Shown here: in pieces, positions 25,594 to 38,700 of the stretch
How positions within the stretch are numbered: the stretch's first letter is position 1
How the letters are laid out: each line of letters opens with the position of its first letter
NCBI GenBank assembly: GCA_040902585.1
Contig: JBBDXA010000046.1
Span: 1-45,768, forward strand
Length of the DNA: 45,768 nt
Reading direction: 5' to 3'
From: JBBDXA01 sp040902585
GTDB lineage: Bacteria; Planctomycetota; Phycisphaerae; Phycisphaerales; Phycisphaeraceae
Program-made: the position numbers and the translations under genes
Notes under the pieces: model-generated
Databases searched by the model: none
Told to the model about the DNA's origin: nothing
The model's input: the letters and a program-made list of their open reading frames with translations, nothing else

Positions 25594-26802
25594 TCACACC
25601 ATGCGTCGACGCCGCCGCGCCAGGCCGGCCAGGCCCATGAGGCCCAGCAGGGCGGAGGCGGGTTCGGGGACGGAGAACTGTCCGATGACGCGCAGCTCAT
25701 TGAGGCCGCCACCGTTGGCGGCGACGAGTCCGCCGGGCGGATCGACGAACGTCAGCATGTTGTAACGGACGAAGGCGATGTCGGTGAGGTTCGTCCCCGC
25801 TTCGATCTGGAATCCAGCCGTGTTGAACTGGAGCACGCGCGGCGAGACGGCTTCAAAGAAGACGCCGTTGACGCCCGCCACGTCAATGCTGAACGTGCCG
25901 GTGGCGCGATCGAGGAAAGTAGCGTTGCCGGTGTTGAGCAGTTCGAATTGGGTGATATCGAATTCGCCCTGCAAGTCGATGGTCACCGAGGCAGGCGCGA
26001 CGCCGCTGACGGCAAGCCACTGAAAGCCCTGGGCGTCGTTGGTCTGACCGTCAACAATCTTGCCTGCCGCAAAAGTCCCGCTGAAGGTCGACGTCGCGGT
26101 GGCGGGCTTGCCCAGGGCCACGTTGCCTTCGAACGAATGCAGCGATCCCAGATTCTCCAGCGTCAGAGCGCTGAGCGTCGGGTTCAGGTCGGTTCCAAAC
26201 CCTGTGGCACCGGGGCCGTCCAGGCGGATGGTCGCGGTGGTGCTGAACGCGGTGAAGCTGTGCGACACCACGGCACCGTTGGCCGGTGTGCTGTCGATGC
26301 CGCCCTGGACCATCTGAATGTTGAAGTTGTCGGCCACGATCTCGTCGGCGAAATGCACATCCATCGCGCGGTTGCAGCACGACTCGGTGAAGAGCAGTTG
26401 AAGCTGGTAATCCCTGCCGAGCTCCAGATTCGCCAGCGTGACGATGTGCTGGCCGCCGGGCGCGCCGTGTCGGATGGACTGCATGACCACTTCGAGGTTG
26501 TTGTCGTTGGTCGAGGCACCGAAGCTGGGATTGGCCCAGGCGGCGATCTGGGCACCGGCATTCTGGGCGTAGCCGGGGGTGGAGCCTTCCGCGGTAAAGA
26601 GGGCGTCGCCGACCTGAAGGCCGCCGGGGCCCTGGACGTTTACCGCGTAGCGGAAATCACCCTGGAGATCCAGGCCGTCGCCCGGATCGCCGCCGGTGAA
26701 GGTGCTGACGACCGCGTGGCTGCTCTGGGTCGCCAGAAACAGACCCGCGACAAGCGACAAAGCGCGGACGAATGAACTGAGGAATGGGCGCGACATGAAC
26801 AT
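25594..26802 (-). CDS. PEP-CTERM surface protein with two lectin-like domains
   Basis: A 402-residue exported protein. ATG 26802 has a full AAGGAG 7 nt upstream; a second ATG two codons later is too far from it. The signal peptide ends near residue 30 (QSSHA). Residues about 35-195 form a beta-rich domain with a malectin-like look (YQLQLLFTESCC). Residues about 215-340 resemble an F5/8 type C (discoidin) galactose-binding domain, with NVALGKPATATSTFSG and VTIDLQGEFDITQFELLNTG. The tail is a textbook exosortase signal: VPEP at 378-381, a hydrophobic helix and RRRRR. An exosortase elsewhere in the genome should cut and anchor it. A carbohydrate-binding surface role is inferred. No other PEP-CTERM or exosortase gene is in the window. 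Confidence 0.9.
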   Translation of the reverse strand: MFMSRPFLSSFVRALSLVAGLFLATQSSHAVVSTFTGGDPGDGLDLQGDFRYAVNVQGPGGLQVGDALFTAEGSTPGYAQNAGAQIAAWANPSFGASTNDNNLEVVMQSIRHGAPGGQHIVTLANLELGRDYQLQLLFTESCCNRAMDVHFADEIVADNFNIQMVQGGIDSTPANGAVVSHSFTAFSTTATIRLDGPGATGFGTDLNPTLSALTLENLGSLHSFEGNVALGKPATATSTFSGTFAAGKIVDGQTNDAQGFQWLAVSGVAPASVTIDLQGEFDITQFELLNTGNATFLDRATGTFSIDVAGVNGVFFEAVSPRVLQFNTAGFQIEAGTNLTDIAFVRYNMLTFVDPPGGLVAANGGGLNELRVIGQFSVPEPASALLGLMGLAGLARRRRRMV

Positions 26803-26929
26803 GACAAGACTCCTTCGGGGTGAAAGGGAATGGGGATTCAATCTCATACCTAGAACGAAATGGCTCTTCGACGAGCCGGCATTCAGCACCATGGCGCTTC
26901 GAGTGAAGCGCCGTGGGGCCGACGAGATC

Positions 26930-26958
26930 ATTCTACAACAACGGCACGTTCCTAACAA
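26930..26958 (-). promoter_or_regulatory. Promoter and structured leader of the PEP-CTERM gene
   Basis: TTGTTA (26953-26958) and TAGAAT (26930-26935) on the minus strand are 17 nt apart. Transcription would begin near 26923, giving a leader of about 120 nt. That leader holds a stable hairpin at 26893-26912 (GGCGCTTC, GAGT, GAAGCGCC) and a smaller GGCTC/GAGCC hairpin nearer the gene. Confidence 0.6.
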
Positions 26959-27193
26959 GGATTCCTTCCCTCCTCGTTCGAAAATAGGAACTCGGCCCGT
27001 CGTCCCACTGAGCCCGGTGGCTGGGCGCTTCGCCGCAATATAGCCGGCCACGAGGCGTTAGGCGTTTGTTCAGCTCATCGCCCGGCGATTGAGCGCGATG
27101 CATTTTCCGATCGGCCCTGTCATGTCTTTCCCCACTCTCAACCCCGTCCGTTCCCTGAATCCGGCCACGATGGGCCGCGCGGGCCGCGCGGGC

Positions 27194-27309
27194 GTGTCTA
27201 CTAGACACGGGGTAGACACGGGGGTAGCCATTCGATTATCCCTTGTCGGTTCAAAGGTTATCGCCAAATGGCTACCAGGGGGTAGGGGGGTAGGTAGACA
27301 TGTGTCTAC
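27194..27309. promoter_or_regulatory. Cluster of GTGTCTA palindromes upstream of comM
   Basis: Palindromes GTGTCTA-C-TAGACAC (27194-27208) and GTAGACA-TG-TGTCTAC (27294-27309) flank a further GTAGACAC (27212-27219). Between them GGTAGCCATT (27223-27232) pairs with AATGGCTACC (27267-27276). The cluster lies 104-219 nt before comM. It could be an operator array or the remains of a small mobile element. Confidence 0.55.
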
Positions 27310-27398
27310 CTCGGGTTTCCCCGCAGTCCGCTCGGCCCCGATCGCCCGAATCACCCCGGCTCGGACCGCGCCGTTCGTCACGCCGCCCGTCCCTTCGC

Positions 27399-27404
27399 TA
27401 AACT
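27399..27404 (+). promoter_or_regulatory. -10 element of leaderless comM promoter
   Basis: TAAACT ends 8 nt before ATG 27413, with no Shine-Dalgarno between. A weak TTCGTC lies 19 nt upstream. Confidence 0.45.
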
Positions 27405-27412
27405 CTTGCCGC

Positions 27413-28933
27413 ATGCTTGCCCAGGTTCACAGTTTCATCCTGCAAGGCATTGACCCGCTCGCCTGCGAGATCGAGGTCGATGTCGCCGACCGCGGCCTCG
27501 CTAAGACGATGATCGTCGGCCTGCCCGATGCCGCAGTGAAGGAATCCATCGAGCGCGTGCGTTCGGCGATCGGCAACAGCGGTTACCCGTTGCCTGATGC
27601 CCGCATGCTCGTGAACCTCGCGCCCGCTGACGTGCGCAAGGAAGGGCCGCTCTATGATCTGCCTATCGCCATCGGGCTCCTTCTCGCTCAGCAGGTGATC
27701 CAGTCGCAGCGACACAAGGGGTTGCTCTTCGCCGGTGAGCTCGCGCTGGATGGCCGGCTGCGCCCGATCAACGGCGCGATCAACATGGCGCTGCTCGCGC
27801 AGGCGATGGGTTTGGAAGGCATCATCGTTCCCATCGACAGTGCGAGCGAAGCGGCGGCGGTCGGGGGCATCGACGTCTTTCCCGCCGACACGCTGGCGAG
27901 CGTGGTGAGCTTCTTGAACGGTGTGCATGACATCGAGCCGCAGCCGCGCATCGATGTGGATGACGTCCTGGGCAGCGAGCCGGCGGCGATCGACTTCGTC
28001 GATGTGCGCGGCCAGGAAGCCGCCAAGCGGGCGATGATGCTGGCGGCGGCAGGGGCCCACAATCTCCTGATGCTCGGGCCGCCCGGCAGCGGTAAGACGA
28101 TGATGGCCAAAGCTCTGCCCGGCATCCTTCCACCGCTCTCGCGTGAAGAGGCGCTGGAAGTGACGCGCATCTATTCGAGTGTTGGACAGATTCCCAAGGG
28201 CACGCCGCTCATGACGCGCAGGCCGGTGCGCATGCCGCATCACACGGCGTCGAGCATTTCCGTCATCGGCGGCGGCGCGATTCCCCGCCCCGGCGAAGTC
28301 AGCCTTTCACATCACGGCGTGCTCTTCCTCGACGAACTGCCCGAGTTTCCGCGCACCGTGCTGGAGACCTTGCGGCAACCATTGGAAGACGGCTGCGTCA
28401 CCATCAGCCGCATTCACAGTTCGCTGAAGTTTCCCGCGCGTTTCATGCTGGTCGCGGCGATGAACCCGACGCCCAAGGGCACCAAGCCGACGGATGAATA
28501 CAGTCAGCGGCAGATGGAGCAATATCTATCTCGCTTGAGCAAGCCGTTGATCGATCGCATTGACATTCACGTGGAAGTGCCGGCCGTGCCGCATCATCAG
28601 CTCACCGGCAAGGCTCCGCCGGGAACGGGCTCGGCGACGATGCGCGAGCAGGTGGCGCGTGCTCGAGCGGTGCAGTCGAAGCGCAACGGCGGGCCGATGA
28701 AGACGAACGCGACACTCAGCGGGCGCGAGCTGGACAAGTTTGCCGTGCTGGATGAAACCGGGCGCGAGGTGCTCAAGCAGGCGATGACGGAACTGGGCCT
28801 GAGCGCGCGGGCGTATGACAAGGTGCGCCGCGTAGGCCGGACGATTGCTGATCTGGAAGGCGTCGAGAAGGTGCAGTCGCATCACATCGCCGAGGCTGTG
28901 CAATATCGGTTGCTCGATCGGCAGTTGGGTTGA
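27413..28933 (+). CDS. comM: ComM/YifB-family AAA+ ATPase (Mg-chelatase-like)
   Basis: A 506-residue cytoplasmic AAA+ protein. ComM drives branch migration and integration of incoming DNA in natural transformation; the family is also called YifB. The N-terminal ~170 residues form the Lon-like S5 fold, with VDVADRGLAKTMIVGLPDAAVKES by parts and ALDGRLRPINGA. The AAA+ core has Walker A GPPGSGKT at 222-229, Walker B-like VLFLDELPEF near 302-311, and AAMNPTPKGT further on. The C-terminal domain includes GRELDKFAVLDE, LSARAYDKVRRVGRTIADL. The length matches the family. The start is set by the family's N-terminus (MLAQVHSFILQGID); the longer open frame runs through the palindrome cluster. The hybrid kinase follows 25 nt later and may be cotranscribed. 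Confidence 0.94.
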   Translation: MLAQVHSFILQGIDPLACEIEVDVADRGLAKTMIVGLPDAAVKESIERVRSAIGNSGYPLPDARMLVNLAPADVRKEGPLYDLPIAIGLLLAQQVIQSQRHKGLLFAGELALDGRLRPINGAINMALLAQAMGLEGIIVPIDSASEAAAVGGIDVFPADTLASVVSFLNGVHDIEPQPRIDVDDVLGSEPAAIDFVDVRGQEAAKRAMMLAAAGAHNLLMLGPPGSGKTMMAKALPGILPPLSREEALEVTRIYSSVGQIPKGTPLMTRRPVRMPHHTASSISVIGGGAIPRPGEVSLSHHGVLFLDELPEFPRTVLETLRQPLEDGCVTISRIHSSLKFPARFMLVAAMNPTPKGTKPTDEYSQRQMEQYLSRLSKPLIDRIDIHVEVPAVPHHQLTGKAPPGTGSATMREQVARARAVQSKRNGGPMKTNATLSGRELDKFAVLDETGREVLKQAMTELGLSARAYDKVRRVGRTIADLEGVEKVQSHHIAEAVQYRLLDRQLG

Positions 28934-28958
28934 GCGTATTTCCTTTCAAGGGGTGATC

Positions 28959-32496
<3,538 letters not shown>

Positions 32497-32519
<23 letters not shown>

Positions 32520-33384
32520 TGACTCCAAGACCGACCAGCGGTTGGCGGGCCGGCTGCTGGAGACGCGGCTGGACATGACCGTGATCTACGCCGACAACGG
32601 CAAGGTCGCGCTCCAACTGCTCCTGGAGAACACGCCTGATGTCGTCGTGACCGACATGCAGATGCCCGAGGTCGATGGCATCGGCGTGGTCACCGCCGTG
32701 CGCCGCGACTATCCGACCGTCCCGGTCATCCTCATGACCGCGCACGGCAGCGAAGCCCTCGCCGCTGAGGCCCTGCGTCTGGGGGCTTCAGGCTATGTGC
32801 CCAAACGCCTGCTTTCCCGCGATCTGAGCCCGACGGTCGAGCGTTCCCTGGCGATCGCCGGTTCGCGCAAGAATCAGCAGCATGCCGTCGAGTGCCTCAC
32901 CTCAACCGAAGCCCGCTTCCAGCTCGACAACGACACCTCGCGCATTCACCCTGTGATCAATTACCTGCGCCAGGACCTTGCCCCGCTGGGTCTGTGTGAT
33001 GAGACAGCGCTCATGCGCATCGGCGTCGCGCTGGATGAAGCGCTGTCCAATGCCATCATTCACGGTAACCTCGGCGTGGACTCGACTCTCCGCAGCGCGG
33101 ACTGCGAAGCCTACGCCCGCCTGATCGAGGAGCGCCGCGCCGACCCGGCCTTCGCCCAGCGGCGCGTCGAACTCACCGCCACGCTTTCGTCCACCGAAGC
33201 TGTTTACGTCGTCCACGATCAGGGCGAAGGTTTCGATCCCTCGGCTGTGCCTGATCCGACCGATCCGGGCAATATTGAAAAGTGCAGCGGCCGGGGCCTC
33301 CTGCTCATTCGCACCTTCATGGACGAAGTGCAGCACAACGAACGCGGCAACATGATCACCATGATTAAACGCCGTGATGGTTGA
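32497..33384 (+). CDS. Response regulator with RsbW-like HATPase output domain
   Basis: A 295-residue protein. Residues 1-120 form a receiver: VVDDSKTD at 6-13, phospho-Asp53 in VVTDMQMPEVDG, a TAHGS switch threonine and a PKR Lys. Residues about 150-290 form a GHKL ATPase: VALDEALSNAIIHGN near 175-190, VVHDQGEGFDP, and SGRGLLLIRTFMD near 262. This output domain resembles the anti-sigma-factor serine kinases RsbW/SpoIIAB rather than a DNA-binding domain. The protein may therefore turn the phosphorelay into partner switching of a sigma factor or anti-anti-sigma factor; no such partner is adjacent. ATG 32497 lies inside the kinase gene, with GGAGG 9 nt upstream, so the two are cotranscribed and probably translationally coupled. 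Confidence 0.88.
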
Positions 33385-33414
33385 GCGGAAAGACATCATC
33401 TTGTCATTGCCCTC

Positions 33415-33500
33415 GGGTGGCTGGAGCTGGAGTCCGCGAAAGCCCCGGCCCGATGAACCTTCAGCGCACCGCCGCCGGGGCTTGGCCGAGCCCCCCGTCC
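33415..33500. repeat. Copy of the GGGTGGCTGG hairpin repeat
   Basis: The left arm (GGGTGGCTGGAGCTGGAG, then CCGCGAAAGCCCCGGCCCGA) matches the copies at 21826 and in trpE. The right arm is shorter and diverged (GCCGGGGCTTGG, CCGAGCC). The repeat starts 30 nt after the regulator's stop codon. The rest of 33385-33812 is non-coding and holds the tps promoter and leader. Confidence 0.8.
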
Positions 33501-33569
33501 GACAACCGTTCACTTCACCTTGCCATGTCAAATATCTTCATGTTCGCTTAATAGTGTTGAAAATCTTCA

Positions 33570-33598
33570 TTGACAGGCTGAACCGACCCCGTTAATCT
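33570..33598 (+). promoter_or_regulatory. Strong sigma-70-type promoter of the tps operon
   Basis: TTGACA (33570-33575), a perfect -35, is followed after exactly 17 nt by TAATCT (33593-33598). The transcript would begin near 33605, giving a leader of about 205 nt before the tpsB start. No riboswitch class was recognised in the leader. Confidence 0.75.
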
Positions 33599-33812
33599 CG
33601 AAGGTTTGTTGAGAACGATTGTTTCCATTTCAGGTTCGGATGAGGCAACAAGGGATTGTCATGCCGCCAGGGTATTGCTGACGGATTGGTCGGGAAAGAT
33701 GTTGTGTGAGTCTTTCCAGCCGGGCTGCCTGTGACGGGTTCGGCGCGAAGTGTCCCCGGTGCGTCGGGTGGCGCTTCGAGTTCCGCAGGAACATCATTAG
33801 GAGGCATGCACC

Positions 33813-35723
33813 ATGGTGCGAATCGTATCACCTCTCCCTTCACTCCCTCCCCATCGCGGTTGGCGGTCATTCGGGTTGAGCCTTGGCAGGGGGCTTGCGG
33901 TGCTGCTCGTCGTCGTGACATCGATGAGCAACTTCACCGTGCAGGCCGCGGACACGGTCGATGTCGGGCCGTTTGCGGTGACGGAGCTGAAGTTCAGCTA
34001 TGAGACGCAGGACGCGAATCAGCCTTCGCTGGAAGGGCTGATGGATGTGCAGGTGGGTCTGCTCTCGACGCCGACGGGCTACAAGGCCGCGGGCGGCGGA
34101 CAGGCGACGCACACGGTCTCGCTTCGCAATATCGGCAAGCTGCAGAACCCGAAGCTGTATGCCTCGGCCATTCTTTCGATCCTCAACGCCACGCGCGACT
34201 ATCTGACGGGGCAGGGCCTGGCCGGTGTGATTGTGCAGCCTGATGCGCGGGATATCGATCCGCTGGAATTGAAGGATCTGCGGCCGGCGGGCAATCAGAC
34301 GCTGCGCATCGTCATCAAGGCGGCCCGGATCGGCGCGATCCGCGTCCTTCCTGCCGGCGAACAGAAGGAAACGAATCCAACGGTCGCTAGTCGCATCACC
34401 AGCCGTTCGCCGCTCCAGACAGGCGAAGCGTTTCGGCTGGGTGACCTGGACAACTACCTGCACCGCCTGAACCGGCACCCGGGTCGGCGCGTGGATGTGG
34501 CCGTGGCCCCGGGTGATGCGGTGGGCTCGCTGACCGTGGACTACCTGCTCAACGAGAACAAGGCGTGGTTCGTTTTCTTTCAACTCTCCAACACGGGCAC
34601 GCCCAGCACGAACGAGTGGCGCGAGCGGTTCGGCTTCGTCCATAATCAGCTCACGGGTCACGATGACATTCTTTCGGTCGATTACGTCACGGCCGGCTTC
34701 ACTTCTTCGCACGCGGTCATCGCTTCCTACGAAGCGCCCTTCCCGGGCCTGGACCGCGTTCGCTGGAAAGTCGACGGCACCTGGGGCACCTTCGATGCCT
34801 CGGAAGTGGGACAGGCGGATGAAGAATTCAACGGCGATCAATGGGACGCGGCAGCGCAGATCATCGTGAACGTATTCCAGTATCGCAGTCTCTTCATTGA
34901 TGTCTTCGCAGGAGCGCGGGTGCAGTACGTGCGGGTGGAGAATGAAACACTCGCCACGATCGGCAAGGACTACTTCGTGCTGCCGTTCATCGGCGTGTCG
35001 CTGGAGCAGTACACCGAGCTGTCGAGCACGAACCTGTCCGTCAGCATCGAAGGCAATCTCTCCGGTCTGGCGGGCACGGACAACACGGAGATTCAAAAGC
35101 TCGGGCGGTCGGCTGTCGAGGAAGACTTTCTGATCCTGCGCTGGAACATGTCGCACTCGGTTTATCTGGAGCCGCTGTTTCAAAGCCTGTTCGGCGATGC
35201 GGAAGCGCTGTCGCCCACGGCGAGCCTGGCGCACGAGCTGATGTTTTCCTTCCGCGGGCAGTACACCTTCGACGCCCGCGTGGTCCCGCAACTGGAGCAG
35301 GTGGCCGGCGGCAGGTACTCGGTGCGCGGGTACGACGAATCGGTCGCCGCGGGCGATACGGCGCTGATTCTGAGTCTGGAATACCGGTTTCACTTCCCGC
35401 GCGTTCTCGCGCCGCAGCGCGAGCCGATGAACACGCCCTTCGGGCCGTTCAAGTACCGCCCGCAGGAGGCATACGGCCGACCGGACTGGGATCTGGTCCT
35501 GCGGACATTCGTGGACGTAGGCCGAACGATGAACGCCGGTCGGCTTTCCTTCGAGCGCGACGAAACGCTGGTGGGCATCGGTCTGGGTATGGAACTGCTC
35601 ATCAAGAAGAACGTGAGTATCCAGTTGGACTGGGGCATCGCCCTGAACGACGCGGGTGTGGGCAGTTCGCGGGTGAGCGCCGGTGACAGCCGGGTGCATC
35701 TTGTGTTTACGCTTCTCTATTGA
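33813..35723 (+). CDS. TpsB outer-membrane transporter (FhaC/ShlB type)
   Basis: A 636-residue outer-membrane protein that should export the TpsA encoded next to it. ATG 33813 has TAGGAGG 8 nt upstream. A long signal peptide ends near 47 (TVQAAD). Two POTRA-type domains follow, roughly 50-150 and 165-250, with VRVLP- and RVDVAVAPGDAVGSL-like strands. The rest is a beta-barrel, with the family signature VRGY at 504-507 (RYSVRGYDES), the loop-6 motif that sits inside the pore. The chain ends FTLLY, an aromatic C-terminus. Order (transporter first), the 62-nt spacing and the shared promoter at 33570 indicate an operon with tpsA. Confidence 0.9.
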   Translation: MVRIVSPLPSLPPHRGWRSFGLSLGRGLAVLLVVVTSMSNFTVQAADTVDVGPFAVTELKFSYETQDANQPSLEGLMDVQVGLLSTPTGYKAAGGGQATHTVSLRNIGKLQNPKLYASAILSILNATRDYLTGQGLAGVIVQPDARDIDPLELKDLRPAGNQTLRIVIKAARIGAIRVLPAGEQKETNPTVASRITSRSPLQTGEAFRLGDLDNYLHRLNRHPGRRVDVAVAPGDAVGSLTVDYLLNENKAWFVFFQLSNTGTPSTNEWRERFGFVHNQLTGHDDILSVDYVTAGFTSSHAVIASYEAPFPGLDRVRWKVDGTWGTFDASEVGQADEEFNGDQWDAAAQIIVNVFQYRSLFIDVFAGARVQYVRVENETLATIGKDYFVLPFIGVSLEQYTELSSTNLSVSIEGNLSGLAGTDNTEIQKLGRSAVEEDFLILRWNMSHSVYLEPLFQSLFGDAEALSPTASLAHELMFSFRGQYTFDARVVPQLEQVAGGRYSVRGYDESVAAGDTALILSLEYRFHFPRVLAPQREPMNTPFGPFKYRPQEAYGRPDWDLVLRTFVDVGRTMNAGRLSFERDETLVGIGLGMELLIKKNVSIQLDWGIALNDAGVGSSRVSAGDSRVHLVFTLLY

Positions 35724-35785
35724 TTTGAATCTGAACGGACCAGGCCTTCGCGACGGCGCGCGGGCCACTAACCAGGGAGCCTGTG

Positions 35786-38700
35786 ATGTTGGCACGAAGC
35801 AGCAAACGAGCCGAGTCGATGTTGTGGAACTGGGCGATTGCGATCGTGATGGGCTGCTGGGGAGCCCTGAGCGTGACGACGCCCGCCGTCGCCGCGCCGC
35901 AGGGCGAGACGGTGATCCGCGGCAACGTCAACTTTTCCCAGCAGGGCAATACGACGGTCATCACCGCCGGCCACAACAGCATCATCCAGTACCAGAGCTT
36001 CAATATCGGCGCCGCCGAGCGCGTGCAGTTCGTTCAGCCCGGCGTCAATGCCCGTGTGCTCAACCGCATCAGCGGTGTGATGCCGACGCTGATCGAAGGT
36101 CAGCTCCTGGCCAACGGGCAGGTGTACCTGGTCAATCCTTCGGGCATCACGTTCGGTCCGAACTCGGTCATCAACGTCGGCGGCCTTTACGCCGCGGCAG
36201 GCAATCTCAGCGATGCCGACTTCCTCGCCAACGTGGATCACTTCACGAATCTCACGGGCAGCGTGATGAACTACGGCGTGATCAACGCCCAGTCCGTCGC
36301 GCTCGTCGGGCAGCATGTCGCCAATCACGGCTCGATCACCGCGTCCAGCTACATCACCCTGGCCGTGGGCAATGATGTGCTCGTCAGCGAATCGGGCAGT
36401 CACGTTTATCTGAGGCTCGAAGGCCAAGCCCCCACGGCGCTGGCGGCCGATCAGGTGGCCCTGACCAACACCGGCTCACTCGCGGCTCCGAAGGTGAGCC
36501 TCGTGGCGACTGATCTCGTCGGCGCGGCGATCCACCAGAAGGGACAGATCAAGGCGAATGATATTCAGGTCGCCGGCGGCGCGGGCGCGGTGAAAGTTTC
36601 CGGTTCGCTCGATGCTTCCAATGCCAGCGGCAAGGGCGGACGCATCGAAGTCTCCGGCAACACGGTGCATGTCACGGGTGCGACGATCGATGCCTCCGGT
36701 TCGGCCGGCGGCGGCGATGTGCGCATCGGTGGCGATGTGATGGGCAAAGGCAGCATTCCCAACTCCACGGCCACCACCGTCTCGGCGGACAGTTCCATCC
36801 GCGCCGATGCCCTCGATACCGGCAACGGCGGGTCCATCGTCGTCTGGTCCGATGGTGTGACTTACATTGCCGGCTCACTCTCAGCCCGCGGCGGAGCGCA
36901 GGGCGGCAACGGCGGCTTCATCGAAACCTCCGGCAAGCTGCTGGTCGCACTCACCGTGCCTGATCTGGCGGCGACGAGCGGACTGGGCGGCACCTGGCTC
37001 CTGGACCCGGAAGATGTCGAGATCAACGCGGTTGACTCCAACATCACCCAGGGCGGGGCCGGCGATCCGGGACCGATCACTTTCTCTCCGACCCTCGATG
37101 ACACGGTCACGATTATCGACGTCGCCAACATCAACGCGGCTCTGGACGGCGGCAGCAACGTCGTGATTGTGACCGCCAGCGGCGGCGCGACGACGAACGG
37201 TACGATCACGGTCAACGCCCCCATTCTCAAGAGCGCCGACGGCGGTAACGCCGACGGCTCCTCGCTGACCTTCATCGCTGATGAGGGCATCGTCGTAAAC
37301 TCGTCGATCACCTCCACCACCGGCACGTTGAACATCGACTTCCAGGCCACGCTGAATGTCGACATCAACGCCGCCATCGACACCAACGGCGGCACCTTCT
37401 CCAGCAGCGGCGTCGGCTTCGACAATACCGGCGGCACCATCAGCGCCAGTGACATCACGCTGACCCACACCGGCTTCGCGACCATCGGCGCGAAGCTCAC
37501 GGGCACCGGCGCGATTGCCATCACGGGCGGGACCGGCGTCGCGATCAATGCCGCGATCGATCCGGTGACCGTCGTGGCGCAGAGCAACAATGACGTGGAC
37601 ATCGCCGCGAACATCACCGCCAGCACCTCGATCACTATCCACGCGGGCATGGACGGCACCGGTGCGGTCCAGTTCACCGCCGGCGGCGTGACGTTGTCAT
37701 CGGAGATCATCAGCCTGCCCGCCGGTGACGGCACGGGCGGCGGCGGAGCCCTGTCGTTTATCGATGTCAACACCAACGCCCCGACCTTTCAGAACGCCGC
37801 CGGCACCGGCGCGCCCGACACGTGGAACTACCGCGAGGATGTAGGCATCGCCGACTTCGAGTTGCCGCTCGCTGCCCAGTTCACCGGCGGCGTGTTCCCG
37901 GCGATCTACAATCTTCAGTCCGATGACGGTGGCGTCGCCATCAACTCGGGCGCGACCTCCAAAATTGTGGGCTCAGCGCTCACCATCACGACAGGCAGCG
38001 GCAACAACAGCATCCTCATCACCGGTAGCGGCGCCCAGGCGGCTGGCAGCATTATGATCGATGCCGGCGGCGGCAACGATACATTCACACTCGCCGATGG
38101 CGGCGGCAACCCCGTCCCGGTCGGAGGACTGAGCTTTGATGGCGGCACGGGCACTGATACCGTCATCGCTACGGATACCGCCAACACCTGGACCATCAAC
38201 GCCGCTGACGGCGGCACTGTCGCGGGAGCCCATCCCTTCACGTTCTCCAACACCGAGAACCTGACCGGCGGTTCCAATACCGACGATTTCATCCTCAACG
38301 GCGGCACGCTCAGCGGCGCGATCAACGGCGGCGCCGGAACCAACTCCCTCACCGGCGATAGCCTGCCCAACACCTTCACCATCACCGGGCCCAACTCCGG
38401 CACCGCCACCGGCCTGGGCATGGGGTTCTCCAACCTCGAGAATCTCATCGGGAATGCCAACACGGATGAGTTCGCTTTCACGGGTCCAGGCTCCCTCGAC
38501 GGGACCGTCGATGGCCTCGGCAGCCCGGACGTGCTGAACTTCCTCAACTCCAACAGTTCATCCGTGGTGGTCCTCACCGCCCTGGGCGGCACCGACGGCT
38601 TCAACGGCACCGAACCGCTCATCGGAGGCGGATTCAGCAACATTGATGCCATCGCCGGCAGCAACGCCGCCAATGATTCACTGCAGGGCATCAATGCGAT

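Noticed and set aside
33605..33812. c-di-GMP riboswitch in the tpsB leader
   Set aside because: The conserved GCAAA and GACGC-type blocks of GEMM RNAs are not present.
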